Assembly: GCF_003144035.1 (NCBI RefSeq)
Contig: NZ_QFWT01000002.1
Span: 124,001-188,000 of the forward strand
From: Vibrio albus
GTDB taxonomy: Bacteria; Pseudomonadota; Gammaproteobacteria; Enterobacterales; Vibrionaceae
Length of the DNA stretch: 64,000 nt
Direction: 5' to 3'
This document shows, in pieces, positions 35,931 to 46,017 of the stretch (position 1 is its first letter; each line of letters starts with the position of its first letter). The position numbers and the translations under genes are program-made. The notes under the pieces are model-generated. The model searched no databases. It worked only from the letters and a program-made list of their open reading frames with translations, and was not told the DNA's origin.

Positions 35931-37859
35931 TTATACCACAGCCTCACCAGCTATCTGATGTAAAAAGGCCGACACCTTGGTCAAGTCCCGTGTTCGGGGG
36001 ATCGGAGGCAGACTCTGCAAAAATATACCGCCATATTCCCGAGTCACCAGTCGGTTATCACAGATAATCAGAACGCCTTTATCTTCTTCATCCCGGATAA
36101 GTCGCCCAACGCCCTGTTTCAGAGTAATGACCGCTTCAGGCAGCTGTACCTGAGAAAACGGGTCGCCGCCATTCAAGCGACAATCTTCAATCCTCGCTTT
36201 GAGTAAGGGATCGTCCGGGGCGGTAAAGGGTAATTTGTCGATGATAACACAGCTTAAAGCATCACCTCTAACATCAATCCCCTCCCAGAAAGCACCGGTT
36301 GCCACCAGCAGGGCATCCCCCAGCGCCATAAACTCCGCCAGCAGTTTCTGCTTGCTCGTTTCCCCCTGCATCAGAACCGGCAAATCCAGACTGTCACGAA
36401 AACGCTCCGTCAACTCTTTCATCATTGAATGTGACGTACAGAGGAAAAAGCAACGCCCCTGATTCTGTACGATCACAGGCGACAATATTTTGACTAGTTT
36501 TTCAGCCATTCCGGGGCTATTGGGCTCCGGCAGGTAGCGCGGAACACAGAGACGAGCCTGACTGGCATAATCAAACGGGCTTGGCAGGGAAAACTGCGCC
36601 TTAGGCTCCAGTCCCAGCCGGTGAGTGAAGTGACTGAAGTTGCCGGAGACCGCCAGTGTGGCCGAAGTGAATACCCATGCTCCCTGTTTAAGCTGAACCT
36701 GCTCCCGGAATTTCTCTGCGACAGACAGGGGGGTGATATGCAGACTGAAGTGACGCGGTGTAGTATCAAACCAGTAGGAATAGCCGGTTATCGATACATC
36801 ACATACCCGCTCTATCCGCGACTTGATGGTATTCGCCCGCTCAAAGGCGGCATCCAGCAATTCACTGCGGCCCAGCGCTAATTTAAGTACATCAATAGCC
36901 AGCTCCAGTCCATCCTGAACCCTGACCACGGCACGGGTAATCGACTCTGATTTCAGAGCTTCCCGCCAGTTGCCCCGAAAGCCCGAATCTCCCAGCTCGA
37001 TACGCAGATCCATCGCGGACTGAACCAGCCTGTCCGCCACTTTTTGCAACTGACGCATATCCCTGGCTTCGGTGCGATAACCGATCTCGATGTCTTTCGC
37101 CAGTTCCTGAACCTGTCTGCTGGACACAGACTGGCCGAAGTACTGACTGGCAATATCCGGCAACTGATGCGCTTCATCAAAAATGAACACATCAGCCTCA
37201 GGGATCAGCTCACCAAACCCAGTTTCTTTGATCGCCAAATCCGCCAGAAACAGGTGGTGGTTCACCACCACGACATCGGCATCCATGGCCTTTCTACGGG
37301 CCTTAAGTACAAAACAGTCCTGATAACTCGGGCAGTCTTTACCCAGGCAGTTATCATTGGTTGAGGTAATGGTTGGGATCACCGGACTGTCTTCGGCGAT
37401 TTCATCACACTCACCGAGATCACCGGTTTTGGTTTCCGACGACCAGCTTCTGACCTTAATAAGCTGAGACAACAGAGTGGGATCGGCTTCATTAGTATGG
37501 CTCTCCACCATCTGTCGGCTTAAACGATCAAGACACAGATAGTTTGAACGCCCTTTCAGCAGAGCGACTTGCCCATAAAAGCCCAATGCCCCCACCATCA
37601 AGGGAAGATCACGGTGAAACAGCTGTTCCTGGAGGTTTTTTGAACCGGTACTGATAATGATCTTTTTACCACTAAGCAGTGCCGGAACCAGATAAGCGAA
37701 AGTTTTACCCGTTCCGGTACCAGCTTCGACCACCAGTTGTGACTGTTCACGAATGGCTTTTTCCACTGCAACGGCCATGTCCAGCTGTGCCTGACGGGGC
37801 TGAAAGCCCGGAATGGCCTGACCTAAGGCACCATCTGCAGAAAAAGTTTTAGAGATCAT
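35931..37859 (-). CDS. yoaA: ATP-dependent DNA helicase YoaA (DinG family, iron-sulfur)
   Basis: An XPD/DinG-type superfamily 2 helicase of 642 residues. Motif I is VVEAGTGTGKTFAY, motif II DEAH (VFIFDEAHQLPD), and motif VI GVGRLIRDEEDKG. Four cysteines, one in NYLCLDRL and three in DNCLGKDCPSYQDC, are placed as in Fe-S helicases and would hold a [4Fe-4S] cluster. E. coli YoaA acts with the clamp-loader chi subunit in replication-damage repair. The length matches (636 residues in E. coli). Confidence 0.93.
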   Translation of the reverse strand: MISKTFSADGALGQAIPGFQPRQAQLDMAVAVEKAIREQSQLVVEAGTGTGKTFAYLVPALLSGKKIIISTGSKNLQEQLFHRDLPLMVGALGFYGQVALLKGRSNYLCLDRLSRQMVESHTNEADPTLLSQLIKVRSWSSETKTGDLGECDEIAEDSPVIPTITSTNDNCLGKDCPSYQDCFVLKARRKAMDADVVVVNHHLFLADLAIKETGFGELIPEADVFIFDEAHQLPDIASQYFGQSVSSRQVQELAKDIEIGYRTEARDMRQLQKVADRLVQSAMDLRIELGDSGFRGNWREALKSESITRAVVRVQDGLELAIDVLKLALGRSELLDAAFERANTIKSRIERVCDVSITGYSYWFDTTPRHFSLHITPLSVAEKFREQVQLKQGAWVFTSATLAVSGNFSHFTHRLGLEPKAQFSLPSPFDYASQARLCVPRYLPEPNSPGMAEKLVKILSPVIVQNQGRCFFLCTSHSMMKELTERFRDSLDLPVLMQGETSKQKLLAEFMALGDALLVATGAFWEGIDVRGDALSCVIIDKLPFTAPDDPLLKARIEDCRLNGGDPFSQVQLPEAVITLKQGVGRLIRDEEDKGVLIICDNRLVTREYGGIFLQSLPPIPRTRDLTKVSAFLHQIAGEAVV

Positions 37860-37935
37860 AGAGTGAGGTAAAGCTTAAACGAAAAACGATGAGGGGGATT
37901 ATACCTTAACTGCCGGTGTCCAAGTAACACAAAAC

Positions 37936-37966
37936 GGCGCGGGCTTATCAAAGATAAGCCCGCGCC
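37936..37966 (-). terminator. Strong hairpin downstream of the 66-residue gene
   Basis: A 14-bp perfect stem GGCGCGGGCTTATC / GATAAGCCCGCGCC with a 3-nt loop is followed on the minus strand by GTTTTG. It should end the small upstream transcript before yoaA. Confidence 0.7.
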
Positions 37967-38003
37967 GGGAACTCCTTAAGTTTGTTAACAGAAAATGATA
38001 CCG

Positions 38004-38204
38004 TTATTTCCTGTTCAGATATCTGGATAACCATGCAGGGCCTTCAAACCCCTTATCATCATCCTCTAAAATTGTTTTCGCAGCCTCTGCAGGTGTCGCC
38101 TTGCTTTCCCATAATTCGGTCAGTGTTGCCTCATCAACGTCCTGACCAACCAATTCACTTACCCTTTCCACGTATAATTTGCGTGCTAATAAATCTCGGT
38201 CCAT
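38004..38204 (-). CDS. Small conserved hypothetical protein
   Basis: A 66-residue acidic helical protein (MDRDLLARKLYVERVSEL, ending GPAWLSRYLNRK) without signal peptide or known domain. The plus-strand sequence before it reads as GAGGAAAAG in mRNA sense, a good ribosome-binding site. It is flanked by a strong terminator and is divergent from purU. Function unknown. Confidence 0.6.
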   Translation of the reverse strand: MDRDLLARKLYVERVSELVGQDVDEATLTELWESKATPAEAAKTILEDDDKGFEGPAWLSRYLNRK

Positions 38205-38408
38205 ACACTTTTCCTCACAACTTTTGTGTATCTATTCAACTCGAGCCTCATCGGTGTAATAATCTGGTTGAAGCTTATCTGTTGAACTCAACTCGATAAT
38301 AGATTAATTATAGGGGTCATATTGAGGCTTAGCTCACCCTTTCACTATTAACTGAGCCGCAGAAAATATTTTTATAAGATAAAATAATTACTCACGGAAG
38401 TAGACCGA

Positions 38409-39242
38409 ATGGAAAAGAAAACCTTGCTGACCCACTGTAGTGATGCCCCGGGTCTCATAGCAAAAATAACCAACATCTGTTACAAGCACCAACTGAATAT
38501 TATCCATAATAACGAGTTTGTGGATAACACCAGCGGACACTTCTTCATGCGTACTGAATTAGAAGGAATTTTTAATGATGAAACCTTCCTTCAGGACCTG
38601 GATCAAGCGCTTCCTGAGAAAGCAAAACGCAGACTAGTGAGCTCTTCACGAAAGAAAGTTGTAATACTGGTGACCAAAGAAGCCCACTGCCTGGGTGACA
38701 TTCTTATCAAAGCGTATGATGGCAGCCTGGACATAGAAATTGCTGCTGTGGTCGGTAACTACGACAAACTACAGGGACTGACTGAAAAATTCGGTATTCC
38801 TTACCACTACGTTTCTCATGAAGGTCTGACCCGGGAAGAACACGAAGAAAAGATGCGGGAAAAAATCGACCAATACGAAGCCGACTACCTGGTGCTGGCG
38901 AAATATATGCGTGTACTGACTCCGGCATTTGTTGAGAGCTACCACCATCGCATTCTGAACATTCACCACAGCTTCCTGCCGGCATTTATCGGTGCCAAAC
39001 CATACCAACAGGCTTATGATCGCGGGGTTAAAATCATTGGTGCAACGGCGCACTTCGTGACCAACGACCTGGATGAAGGGCCAATCATTAAGCAGGATGT
39101 GATCCCGGTGGATCATAATTTCAACGCCTCAGATATGGCTCAGGCAGGCCGTGACGTAGAGAAAAATGTCCTGAGTAAGGCACTGAATAAAGTCGTGAAC
39201 GACCATGTTTTTGTGCACGGCAACAAAACCGTTATTCTATAA
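38409..39242 (+). CDS. purU: Formyltetrahydrofolate deformylase
   Basis: PurU hydrolyses 10-formyl-THF to formate and THF, balancing the one-carbon pool and feeding formate to PurT. The 277-residue product has an N-terminal ACT domain (LLTHCSDAPGLIAKITNICY) that binds effectors, and a formyltransferase-fold C-terminus with NIHHSFLPAFIGAKPY and GATAHFVTNDLDEGPII, containing the catalytic Asn-His-Asp set. CGGAAG precedes the ATG. Confidence 0.95.
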   Translation: MEKKTLLTHCSDAPGLIAKITNICYKHQLNIIHNNEFVDNTSGHFFMRTELEGIFNDETFLQDLDQALPEKAKRRLVSSSRKKVVILVTKEAHCLGDILIKAYDGSLDIEIAAVVGNYDKLQGLTEKFGIPYHYVSHEGLTREEHEEKMREKIDQYEADYLVLAKYMRVLTPAFVESYHHRILNIHHSFLPAFIGAKPYQQAYDRGVKIIGATAHFVTNDLDEGPIIKQDVIPVDHNFNASDMAQAGRDVEKNVLSKALNKVVNDHVFVHGNKTVIL

Positions 39243-39253
39243 TTTTCCGTGCC

Positions 39254-39300
39254 CTGAAACACAAAAAGCAGCCTTCAAACGGCTGCTTTTTGTGTTTCAG
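39254..39300. terminator. Bidirectional terminator between purU and motY
   Basis: A perfect 20-bp inverted repeat (39254-39273 and 39281-39300) with a 7-nt loop. It contains AAAAAGCAGCC / GGCTGCTTTTT, so the T runs lie within the arms on both strands. Confidence 0.88.
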
Positions 39301-39311
39301 GTACAATAAAA

Positions 39312-40193
39312 TTACACCTGAGTCCGACCCAGAGAAATCACTACCCTGCGGTTTTTGTCTTTACCAATAGGCGAGCTGTTATCGGCAACCGGCCGACGCT
39401 CTCCATAGCCCTGTATCTGGATCCGGCTGCTGTCTAACCCCAGAGACTGAAAATAATCGCGCAGAACAACCGCCCGGCGCTCTGAAAGGTTCTGGTTTAC
39501 CCCTTTGGCTCCGCTGCGATCGGTATAGGTGTTGATCAAAACCAGATCGATATCTTTATTGTACCGGATGTATTCCGCAATCTGAGCCAGACGCTTTTGC
39601 GAGGCTTTATTTAGTTGCTCACTATTACGGTCATAATGCAAAATAGTGAAAGAAATATCTTCAAAACTGTACGGCAACAACTGATTGATACACCGACTGA
39701 ATGCGTTATAGTTCTGTTGAAACATCACTGATGAAAGCGACACTTCAATACTCTGATCCCGGCTCTGCCAGTCCGCGTAGCTAAAGGTAGGGAAGCGGCC
39801 TTTTTCCAGTTCAGACAAAATCCCCCATGCAGTCTGCCCGCCGATATAGCCATTAAACTGCTGGAAAAACTTCATTCTGGATATCCGTTCAGCACTTTCT
39901 CCCGGACGCCATTGCGGTGGCATCGAAACAAGGGTGACATCCCGGGTAGCCCCCATTGGCCTGAGCATTTTCAGCTCAAAGTCCAGGTTAACCTTTTTAC
40001 TGGCGTGAGAAGAGAATTCAGCCTGACCATAGTTTGGGATCGGATGCACTAAGCGGCATTCCAGTGGGGTATCTACCCTCATCTCCCATGAAGACTGCTC
40101 TGGCGTTGCCGCATAACGTAAATCAACCGCCTGCGATACAGGTGATATCAGGGCGGCTGATAAAAAGACACTGGTGGCAATCTGCTTCTTCAT
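39312..40193 (-). CDS. motY: Sodium-type flagellar motor protein MotY
   Basis: MotY forms the periplasmic T ring with MotX and anchors the PomAB stator of the Na+-driven polar flagellum. The 293-residue product has a signal peptide ending SPVSQA, an N-terminal domain with [16 protein letters not shown] and paired cysteines, and a C-terminal OmpA-like peptidoglycan-binding domain ([20 protein letters not shown], then [13 protein letters not shown]). The ATG at 40193 gives the length known for Vibrio MotY; one at 40217 would add 8 residues. The neighbour rnt is divergent, as in other vibrios. Confidence 0.93.
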   Translation of the reverse strand: MKKQIATSVFLSAALISPVSQAVDLRYAATPEQSSWEMRVDTPLECRLVHPIPNYGQAEFSSHASKKVNLDFELKMLRPMGATRDVTLVSMPPQWRPGESAERISRMKFFQQFNGYIGGQTAWGILSELEKGRFPTFSYADWQSRDQSIEVSLSSVMFQQNYNAFSRCINQLLPYSFEDISFTILHYDRNSEQLNKASQKRLAQIAEYIRYNKDIDLVLINTYTDRSGAKGVNQNLSERRAVVLRDYFQSLGLDSSRIQIQGYGERRPVADNSSPIGKDKNRRVVISLGRTQV

Positions 40194-40432
40194 AACTACT
40201 CGGCACTCATTCTTCAATAGGATAACGGCGAATCCTTGCCGCTTTTTTGCCCATAAATGGACTTATTCCGTCATCATTCTGCTCATTTGGTAATGATATA
40301 GCAAAAAGTCCGCCAATATCTCCGGCAAATGATCAGTGAACCGAAAAACGTACGAAATAACTCTGATTGCCCATTTAGCTCCGGAGAAATATCTGCAATA
40401 ATGCGGCGCTCATTCTCTTTGATGAACTAAAT

Positions 40433-41092
40433 ATGACTGTAGATAAAGAACTATTAGCGCTAAAAAGCCGGTTCCGTGGTTATTTCCCGGTAGTAGTTGA
40501 CGTTGAAACAGCAGGTTTTAATGCAAAAACCGATGCACTTCTGGAAATTTGTGCCATTACACTGAAGATGGATGAACAGGGAAATCTGCATCCGGCAACC
40601 ACCATGCATTTCCATGTGGAACCATTTGAAGGTGCCAATATCGAAAAAGAAGCGCTGGAATTTAACGGTATACGGGATCCTTACAGCCCATTACGTGGTG
40701 CGGTAGCCGAGCAGGAAGCGTTAAAAGAAATCTACAAGCAGATCCGAAAAGAGCAAAAAACAGCCGGTTGCAGCCGAGCCATTATGGTTGCTCACAATGC
40801 AACTTTTGATCTTAGCTTTGTCATGGCGGCCAATGAACGTAGCCGCCTGAAAAGAGTCCCTTTCCATCCTTTTGCAACGTTTGACACCGCAGCACTTAGC
40901 GGTCTGGCCTATGGTCAGACGGTTCTGGCCAAAGCATGTCGAACGGCAGGGATGGATTTCGACAACAAAGAAGCCCATTCTGCGCTGTATGACACACAAA
41001 AAACCGCTGAGCTGTTCTGCGGTATCGTCAATAAGTGGAAAGAACTGGGCGGCTGGCCTGTCTGCTCCTCTGAACAGGCTGAAGAAAAATAA
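40433..41092 (+). CDS. rnt: Ribonuclease T
   Basis: RNase T trims the CCA end of tRNA and matures 5S and 23S rRNA 3' ends. The 219-residue DEDDh exonuclease has [32 protein letters not shown] and the HxxxxD motif in [16 protein letters not shown]. It starts the pair rnt-antiporter (30-bp gap). Confidence 0.95.
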   Translation: MTVDKELLALKSRFRGYFPVVVDVETAGFNAKTDALLEICAITLKMDEQGNLHPATTMHFHVEPFEGANIEKEALEFNGIRDPYSPLRGAVAEQEALKEIYKQIRKEQKTAGCSRAIMVAHNATFDLSFVMAANERSRLKRVPFHPFATFDTAALSGLAYGQTVLAKACRTAGMDFDNKEAHSALYDTQKTAELFCGIVNKWKELGGWPVCSSEQAEEK

Positions 41093-41122
41093 ACGAAACA
41101 CAACTTATCTTTTGGGAAAATT

Positions 41123-42445
41123 ATGAATCCTGTCGTCATTTCTGTATGCATTATGCTGATACTGGCGCTGATGCGGGTCAACGTTGTCGTTGCCCTGACC
41201 TTCAGTGCCATCATTGGTGGTCTGGTCTCTGGTATGGGCCTCAACGATGCGGTAGCCGCTTTTGAAAGTGGCTTGGGTGGTGGTGCCACCATCGCTTTAA
41301 GCTATGCCATGTTAGGTACCTTTGCCGTGGCTATTTCAAAATCAGGCCTTACTGATCTAATGGCTCAGGCTGTGATTAAGCGTATCCACGGCCAAGGCCA
41401 TGAGGGTGCGAAAACCGGTCTGAAATTCGCGATCATTGGTGCCCTTATTCTGGTCACCATGTCGTCACAGAACGTTATTCCTGTCCATATCGCCTTCATT
41501 CCAATTTTGATTCCACCTCTGTTAGGCGTTTTTGCAAAACTGAAAATAGACCGTCGCCTGGTTGCATGCGTACTGACCTTCGGTCTGATCACACCATATA
41601 TGGTTCTGCCTATCGGTTTTGGTGGTATCTTCCTGAATAACATCCTGTTGAAAAACCTGCATGATAACGGTCTGACTGATGTTGTTGCCAGCCAGGTACC
41701 AACTGCGATGATGCTTCCGGGGCTGGGTATGGTCGCCGGCCTCCTGCTGGCCGTACTGTTTACCTACCGTAAGCCGCGTGAATACCCTGAAACAGAAATG
41801 ACTCACATTCATACTAACGTTGAAGTTGATAAGAAAAACGTGGTTATCTCTATTGCGGGTATTGTGGTTGCTCTGGGCGCTCAGCTACTGACCGGTTCGA
41901 TGATCATCGGCGGGCTGGCCGGCTTTATGGTGTTTACCGTAAGCGGCATGATCAAATGGAAAGAGACCCACGATGTGTTCACTAAGGGTGTGCACATGAT
42001 GGCCATGATCGGATTTATTATGATTGCCGCGGCAGGTTTTGCGGCGGTAATGAAGCAGACCGGTGGCGTTGAAACACTGGTAGAGTCCGTATCCAGCAGT
42101 ATCGGTGACAACAAAGGACTGGCAGCAATGCTGATGCTGGTTGTTGGCCTGCTGGTCACTATGGGTATTGGCTCTTCTTTCTCGACTATCCCGATTATCG
42201 CCACCATCTACGTTCCGTTGTGTGCGGCTTTCGGTTTCTCACCTCTCGCAACGGTTGCGCTGGTTGGTACCGCTGCGGCTTTGGGTGACGCGGGTTCCCC
42301 GGCTTCAGATTCCACCCTTGGCCCCACTTCCGGCCTGAATGCGGATGGTCAGCATGAGCATATCTGGGAAACTGTAGTTCCGACCTTCCTTCACTACAAT
42401 ATCCCGTTGATTATCTTTGGCTGGATTGCAGCCATGACACTGTAG
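41123..42445 (+). CDS. Na+/H+ antiporter family protein (NhaC-like)
   Basis: A 440-residue inner-membrane protein with about 11-12 hydrophobic segments, including [20 protein letters not shown] and [18 protein letters not shown], which match the Na+/H+ antiporter family related to NhaC and YuiF. It probably exports Na+ or exchanges a small metabolite. It follows rnt closely and may share its transcript. A strong terminator follows. Confidence 0.85.
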   Translation: MNPVVISVCIMLILALMRVNVVVALTFSAIIGGLVSGMGLNDAVAAFESGLGGGATIALSYAMLGTFAVAISKSGLTDLMAQAVIKRIHGQGHEGAKTGLKFAIIGALILVTMSSQNVIPVHIAFIPILIPPLLGVFAKLKIDRRLVACVLTFGLITPYMVLPIGFGGIFLNNILLKNLHDNGLTDVVASQVPTAMMLPGLGMVAGLLLAVLFTYRKPREYPETEMTHIHTNVEVDKKNVVISIAGIVVALGAQLLTGSMIIGGLAGFMVFTVSGMIKWKETHDVFTKGVHMMAMIGFIMIAAAGFAAVMKQTGGVETLVESVSSSIGDNKGLAAMLMLVVGLLVTMGIGSSFSTIPIIATIYVPLCAAFGFSPLATVALVGTAAALGDAGSPASDSTLGPTSGLNADGQHEHIWETVVPTFLHYNIPLIIFGWIAAMTL

Positions 42446-42461
42446 TCAGGACAGCTAAACG

Positions 42462-42497
42462 AAAAAGAGGTCGCCAATCCAATGGCGACCTCTTTTC
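42462..42497. terminator. Bidirectional terminator between the antiporter gene and grxD
   Basis: The stem AAAAGAGGTCGCCA / TGGCGACCTCTTTT has a small loop and A/T runs on both strands. Confidence 0.86.
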
Positions 42498-42513
42498 TTT
42501 CAGGCAAGTATGA

Positions 42514-42840
42514 TTACTCAGCCGACTTTTCAGCGGCCTGCTTAATCAGAGGCTGAAGCTCACCTTTCTGGAACATTTCCAGAATGATATCGCATCCGCC
42601 GACCAGCTCACCGTCCACCCACAACTGAGGGAACGTCGGCCAGTGTGCATATTTTGGCAGCTCTGCACGAATATCCGGATTCTGCAGGATATCGACATAG
42701 GCAAATTTCTCACCACAGGCCATCAGAGCCTGAGCAGCCTGAGAGGAAAAGCCACAGCTAGGCAGCTTCGGTGAACCTTTCATATACAGCAGAACAGAGT
42801 TTTCCTCAATCTGCTTTTTAATCTTATCAATCGTTTCCAT
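42514..42840 (-). CDS. grxD: Monothiol glutaredoxin GrxD
   Basis: GrxD carries and transfers [2Fe-2S] clusters with glutathione, often with a BolA partner. The 108-residue product has the monothiol active site CGFS in SPKLPSCGFSSQA, then WPTFPQLWVDGELVGGCDI. The ATG at 42840 (METIDKIKKQIEEN) matches family starts; upstream in-frame ATGs at 42852 and 42879 are not supported. The order grxD / sodB is divergent with a 347-bp gap. Confidence 0.94.
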   Translation of the reverse strand: METIDKIKKQIEENSVLLYMKGSPKLPSCGFSSQAAQALMACGEKFAYVDILQNPDIRAELPKYAHWPTFPQLWVDGELVGGCDIILEMFQKGELQPLIKQAAEKSAE

Positions 42841-43187
42841 AGATGGTCTCATCTTATCGTTACTGACTCTACCCGTCACATTCTACTGGTTTATGCACGA
42901 ATAAAAAGCCTATTCTGTATGTGGGATTGAACCAACCCGACTACACTCTTACTTACCTCATCGTCTTAAACTTGTGATATCAGACAGATACTGATAAATC
43001 AAACAACAATGACAACACTCTGTCATTGACCTCCATAGGTGACAAATTCAATATTTTTTTGTTACTGGGGTTTTAATAAAGTAAAAACTTGCTAAAATAA
43101 AACTAAGTCAGTCGTAACGACTTAATTAATACAAATACAATCGGAAGCAAAGGGGTTATCCCCTTATAATCAACGGAGAATTACGCA
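42841..43187. other. Divergent grxD/sodB regulatory region
   Basis: No gene is seen. It holds the promoters of both neighbours, a small palindrome AGTCGTAACGACT (43110-43122) and a stem-loop just upstream of the sodB ribosome-binding site. Confidence 0.45.
43150..43165 (+). promoter_or_regulatory. Leader stem-loop of sodB
   Basis: AAGGGG / CCCCTT with loop TTAT lies 22 nt before the sodB ATG, directly ahead of ribosome-binding site ACGGAG. In E. coli this part of the sodB leader is the RyhB target; whether that applies here is unknown. Confidence 0.4.
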
Positions 43188-43772
43188 ATGGCATTCGAAC
43201 TACCGGCACTACCTTATGCAAAAGATGCACTGGAACCACATATCTCAGCTGAAACACTGGAATACCACTACGGTAAACACCACAACACATACGTTGTAAA
43301 ACTGAATGGCCTTGTTCCAGGTACTGAGTTTGAAGGCAAAACACTGGAAGAGATCATCAAAACCTCTACCGGCGGCATCTTCAACAACGCTGCTCAGGTA
43401 TGGAACCATACTTTCTACTGGAACTGCCTGTCTCCAAACGGTGGCGGCGAACCAACAGGTGCAGTTGCTGACGCTATCAATGCTTCTTTCGGCTCTTTTG
43501 ATGCCTTCAAAGAAAAATTCAACGACATGGCTGTGAACAACTTTGGTTCTTCATGGACATGGCTGGTGAAAAAAGCAGACGGCTCTCTGGATATCGTTAA
43601 CACCTCAAATGCAGGCACTCCTTTGACAGACGAAGGTGTGACTCCTCTGCTAACAGCTGACCTGTGGGAACACGCTTACTACATCGATTACCGTAACGTT
43701 CGTCCTGACTACCTGAACGGTTTCTGGGCGCTGGTTAACTGGGCATTTGTTGAAGAAAACCTGTCTGCATAA
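43188..43772 (+). CDS. sodB: Superoxide dismutase [Fe]
   Basis: SodB converts superoxide to O2 and H2O2 in the cytosol. The 194-residue product has metal ligands His27, His74, Asp158 and His162 ([20 protein letters not shown]) and Fe-type signature residues [16 protein letters not shown]. Ribosome-binding site ACGGAG lies 9 nt before the ATG. A terminator follows directly. Confidence 0.97.
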   Translation: MAFELPALPYAKDALEPHISAETLEYHYGKHHNTYVVKLNGLVPGTEFEGKTLEEIIKTSTGGIFNNAAQVWNHTFYWNCLSPNGGGEPTGAVADAINASFGSFDAFKEKFNDMAVNNFGSSWTWLVKKADGSLDIVNTSNAGTPLTDEGVTPLLTADLWEHAYYIDYRNVRPDYLNGFWALVNWAFVEENLSA

Positions 43773-43796
43773 GATAAGCGTTTTCTTACCGAGATG

Positions 43797-43823
43797 AAAA
43801 AGCTGGCGATTGCCAGCTTTTTT
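43797..43823 (+). terminator. Intrinsic terminator of sodB
   Basis: Stem AAAAAGCTGGC / GCCAGCTTTTT, loop GATT, ending in a T run. Confidence 0.9.
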
Positions 43824-43858
43824 GTTGTCATACGACTTTCAGCGCACAACTGGATTCT

Positions 43859-44080
43859 TTATTTACAAAAGGTGTCAATATACAGAGCCTCAACCTTATC
43901 TCTTGCCCATTGAGTACGACGCAAAAACTTCAATGACGACTTGATTGACGGATTGTTGTAGAAACAGTTGATTTGAATTTCTGCATCTAATCCTTCCCAT
44001 CCATAGTGCTCTTGCAAACGGACGAGGATTTTTTCTAAAGTTAAACCGTGTAATGGGTTATTTGGTTGTTCCTGACTCAT
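43859..44080 (-). CDS. VF530 family DNA-binding protein
   Basis: A 73-residue basic protein with [19 protein letters not shown] and [20 protein letters not shown], the conserved core of the VF530 family (DUF2132), whose Vibrio fischeri member has a solved structure. DNA binding is a database label rather than a shown role. ATG 44080 with AGG upstream fits family starts; the open frame extends to 44143. Confidence 0.88.
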   Translation of the reverse strand: MSQEQPNNPLHGLTLEKILVRLQEHYGWEGLDAEIQINCFYNNPSIKSSLKFLRRTQWARDKVEALYIDTFCK

Positions 44081-44215
44081 TAACCTATGTTCCTGCAGTG
44101 GCGGCCTTTTAAAGGCGCAGTGTACCAGATAGTACAAGCTCATTTTTATATTTTAGCCGGTAGGATAGTGTTGTCATTCCCCCCTGCGATTACCCGCTTT
44201 TTTATCTCTACTTAC

Positions 44216-45352
44216 CTACAAGCTATCCAGATAATCCAGCCATTCCCTGGCGGCCTTATTCTGCGCTACCCGATACGCCCTGTTGGCGGCTTTCTTCGCC
44301 AGCTCTAACCGATTAAGGCGGTAATAAGCCTGAACTTTAGTCAGTAATACCTGTTCAGAAGGGTTATCGATCAGATTCAGTTGGGTTATCGCCTGCTGAT
44401 ACTGATTTTGCTGCAGTAACAGACGGGCATAGGGCCAGCGGTATTGCGAATCCACTTCTGTTGCTTTTTTCCAGATCAGTAAGGACTTATCCCATTCTCG
44501 GGCCTGCTGCCAGTACCTTGCCTGCGTTGCCAGCATCTCGGCATCCGTTTCCAGCCCTTTCAAACGGGTATAGTATTCTGCTGCCTGAGCGGGTAGTTTC
44601 TGATCCGCGTACAGACCGGCCAGAGTTTTTATTTCCGTCTGAGTTAACACAAACCCGGCTCGTTCCATCTGCTGTACTACCGCCAAAGCCTCTCTGTTGT
44701 GATCGGTACGCAGCAACAGACTGTACAGCTGTCTCCACCACTCTTTCTGCTCCGGCTCACGGCGGCGTAACTGCTGTGTGGTTTTAACGGCTCTTTCCCA
44801 CTGCTCAAGGCTAAGTTCGGCAGCCAGTTGCAGCTTCAGTGCACTGATCGCCGGAGTCCGAACGTTTTGCTTATAAGCGGAAACGGACGCCAGTACATCG
44901 TGCCAGTGTTCCAGAAAATAATAAGCCTGAGCGACCCTCAGCCAGTATCCGGCCAGCTTCGTCGGTTCCTTTGTCTGCTCTATCACTGCGTGATAGTTGT
45001 CGATAGCTGCAATAAAGTTCTGTTGATATAGCTGAATATCTGCCAGCATACGCTGAGTGTCGAGATGCTGCTCCTTATCCAGAGCATTAAGGGTAACCGC
45101 CCGGCTTAGGGCCTTTTCAGCCTGACTTCCCTGCTCAAGCTGCCAGTAGAAAACGCCCAGCAGTTTCTGTAGATAAGCCTGATCGTAGGCACGCTCAGGC
45201 TCTATACCTTCCAGTATACCTATTGCTTCAGCCGTACTCTCTTCCTGCTGAACCTGAAACGCTTTATGGACTTTCAGCGCCACATAGCGCGACAGTTCCG
45301 CAGCGTTAAGCGGCAAACTCAGAGCCGTCATAAGTAACAGTAGATAGCGCAT
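44216..45352 (-). CDS. TPR-repeat protein of the TonB2 operon
   Basis: A 378-residue protein with signal peptide (RYLLLLMTALSLPLNAAE) and tetratricopeptide-like helical repeats through most of its length. It is the last gene of the TonB2 cluster, starting one base inside the tonB2 stop (TAATG). In Vibrio this TPR protein accompanies the TonB2 system; its exact role in energy transfer is unclear. Confidence 0.85.
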   Translation of the reverse strand: MRYLLLLMTALSLPLNAAELSRYVALKVHKAFQVQQEESTAEAIGILEGIEPERAYDQAYLQKLLGVFYWQLEQGSQAEKALSRAVTLNALDKEQHLDTQRMLADIQLYQQNFIAAIDNYHAVIEQTKEPTKLAGYWLRVAQAYYFLEHWHDVLASVSAYKQNVRTPAISALKLQLAAELSLEQWERAVKTTQQLRRREPEQKEWWRQLYSLLLRTDHNREALAVVQQMERAGFVLTQTEIKTLAGLYADQKLPAQAAEYYTRLKGLETDAEMLATQARYWQQAREWDKSLLIWKKATEVDSQYRWPYARLLLQQNQYQQAITQLNLIDNPSEQVLLTKVQAYYRLNRLELAKKAANRAYRVAQNKAAREWLDYLDSL

Positions 45353-46008
45353 TATTGTTGAATCCTGAACTCTAATCTGACCTTCTGCCCGGCTCTCTTA
45401 ACCGGGGATCCGTTGACCATCTGTGGCTGGTATTTCCACCGTTTCAAAGCCCGGCGGGCTTCCCGGTCGAATATTCGCCGGGGTTCACTCTCTACGATTT
45501 CAATGTCCGTCGGTACACCGGTTTTATCAATGGAGAAAGACAACACCACATATCCTTCAATTTTCCGGCTGAGTGCCCTTCGCGGATATCTGGGCTCCAT
45601 ACGGTGTAGCGGCATCACCTGCTGATTCTGTCCAATATCAGTCACCTGTTCAGCCATGGGGTTAACTTCAGCAGGAGCATCCGGAGCAGACACTGCCAGC
45701 CCTTCCACGGCAAAGTCCATCTTTAGCTCAGGCAAATCAGGCAGAGCGGATTCCAGAGGTTGAGAAGAGGGAGAAACCGCTGTCGGTTTTTCTTCCGGAG
45801 CGACCTTTGGTTTCTCCGGAGGATCGGGCAGCCTTCTGGTTCGCTGCTTAGCCTCAGATTCACTTTCTGCCATCAGCAGATCAAAACGGGCGACGGATTC
45901 CTGCTCAGGGGAACGCCCGGCATCAATGCCTACCATCCAGACCATCAGGCTAAACAGAACAGCCGTCGTGGTCACCGCCAGGGGAAAACTCAACAACAAA
46001 CGTTTCAT
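45352..46008 (-). CDS. tonB2: TonB2 energy transducer
   Basis: The 218-residue protein is anchored by one N-terminal transmembrane helix (LLLSFPLAVTTTAVLFSLMV), followed by a Pro/Glu/Lys-rich periplasmic spacer (PDPPEKPKVAPEEKP) and the TonB C-terminal domain (PRYPRRALSRKIEGYVVLSF, ending RLEFRIQQ) that binds the TonB box of outer-membrane receptors. The short spacer is typical of Vibrio TonB2. Genes exbD2 and exbB2 lie just upstream. Confidence 0.92.
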   Translation of the reverse strand: MKRLLLSFPLAVTTTAVLFSLMVWMVGIDAGRSPEQESVARFDLLMAESESEAKQRTRRLPDPPEKPKVAPEEKPTAVSPSSQPLESALPDLPELKMDFAVEGLAVSAPDAPAEVNPMAEQVTDIGQNQQVMPLHRMEPRYPRRALSRKIEGYVVLSFSIDKTGVPTDIEIVESEPRRIFDREARRALKRWKYQPQMVNGSPVKRAGQKVRLEFRIQQ

Positions 46009-46017
46009 TGTTAACCC

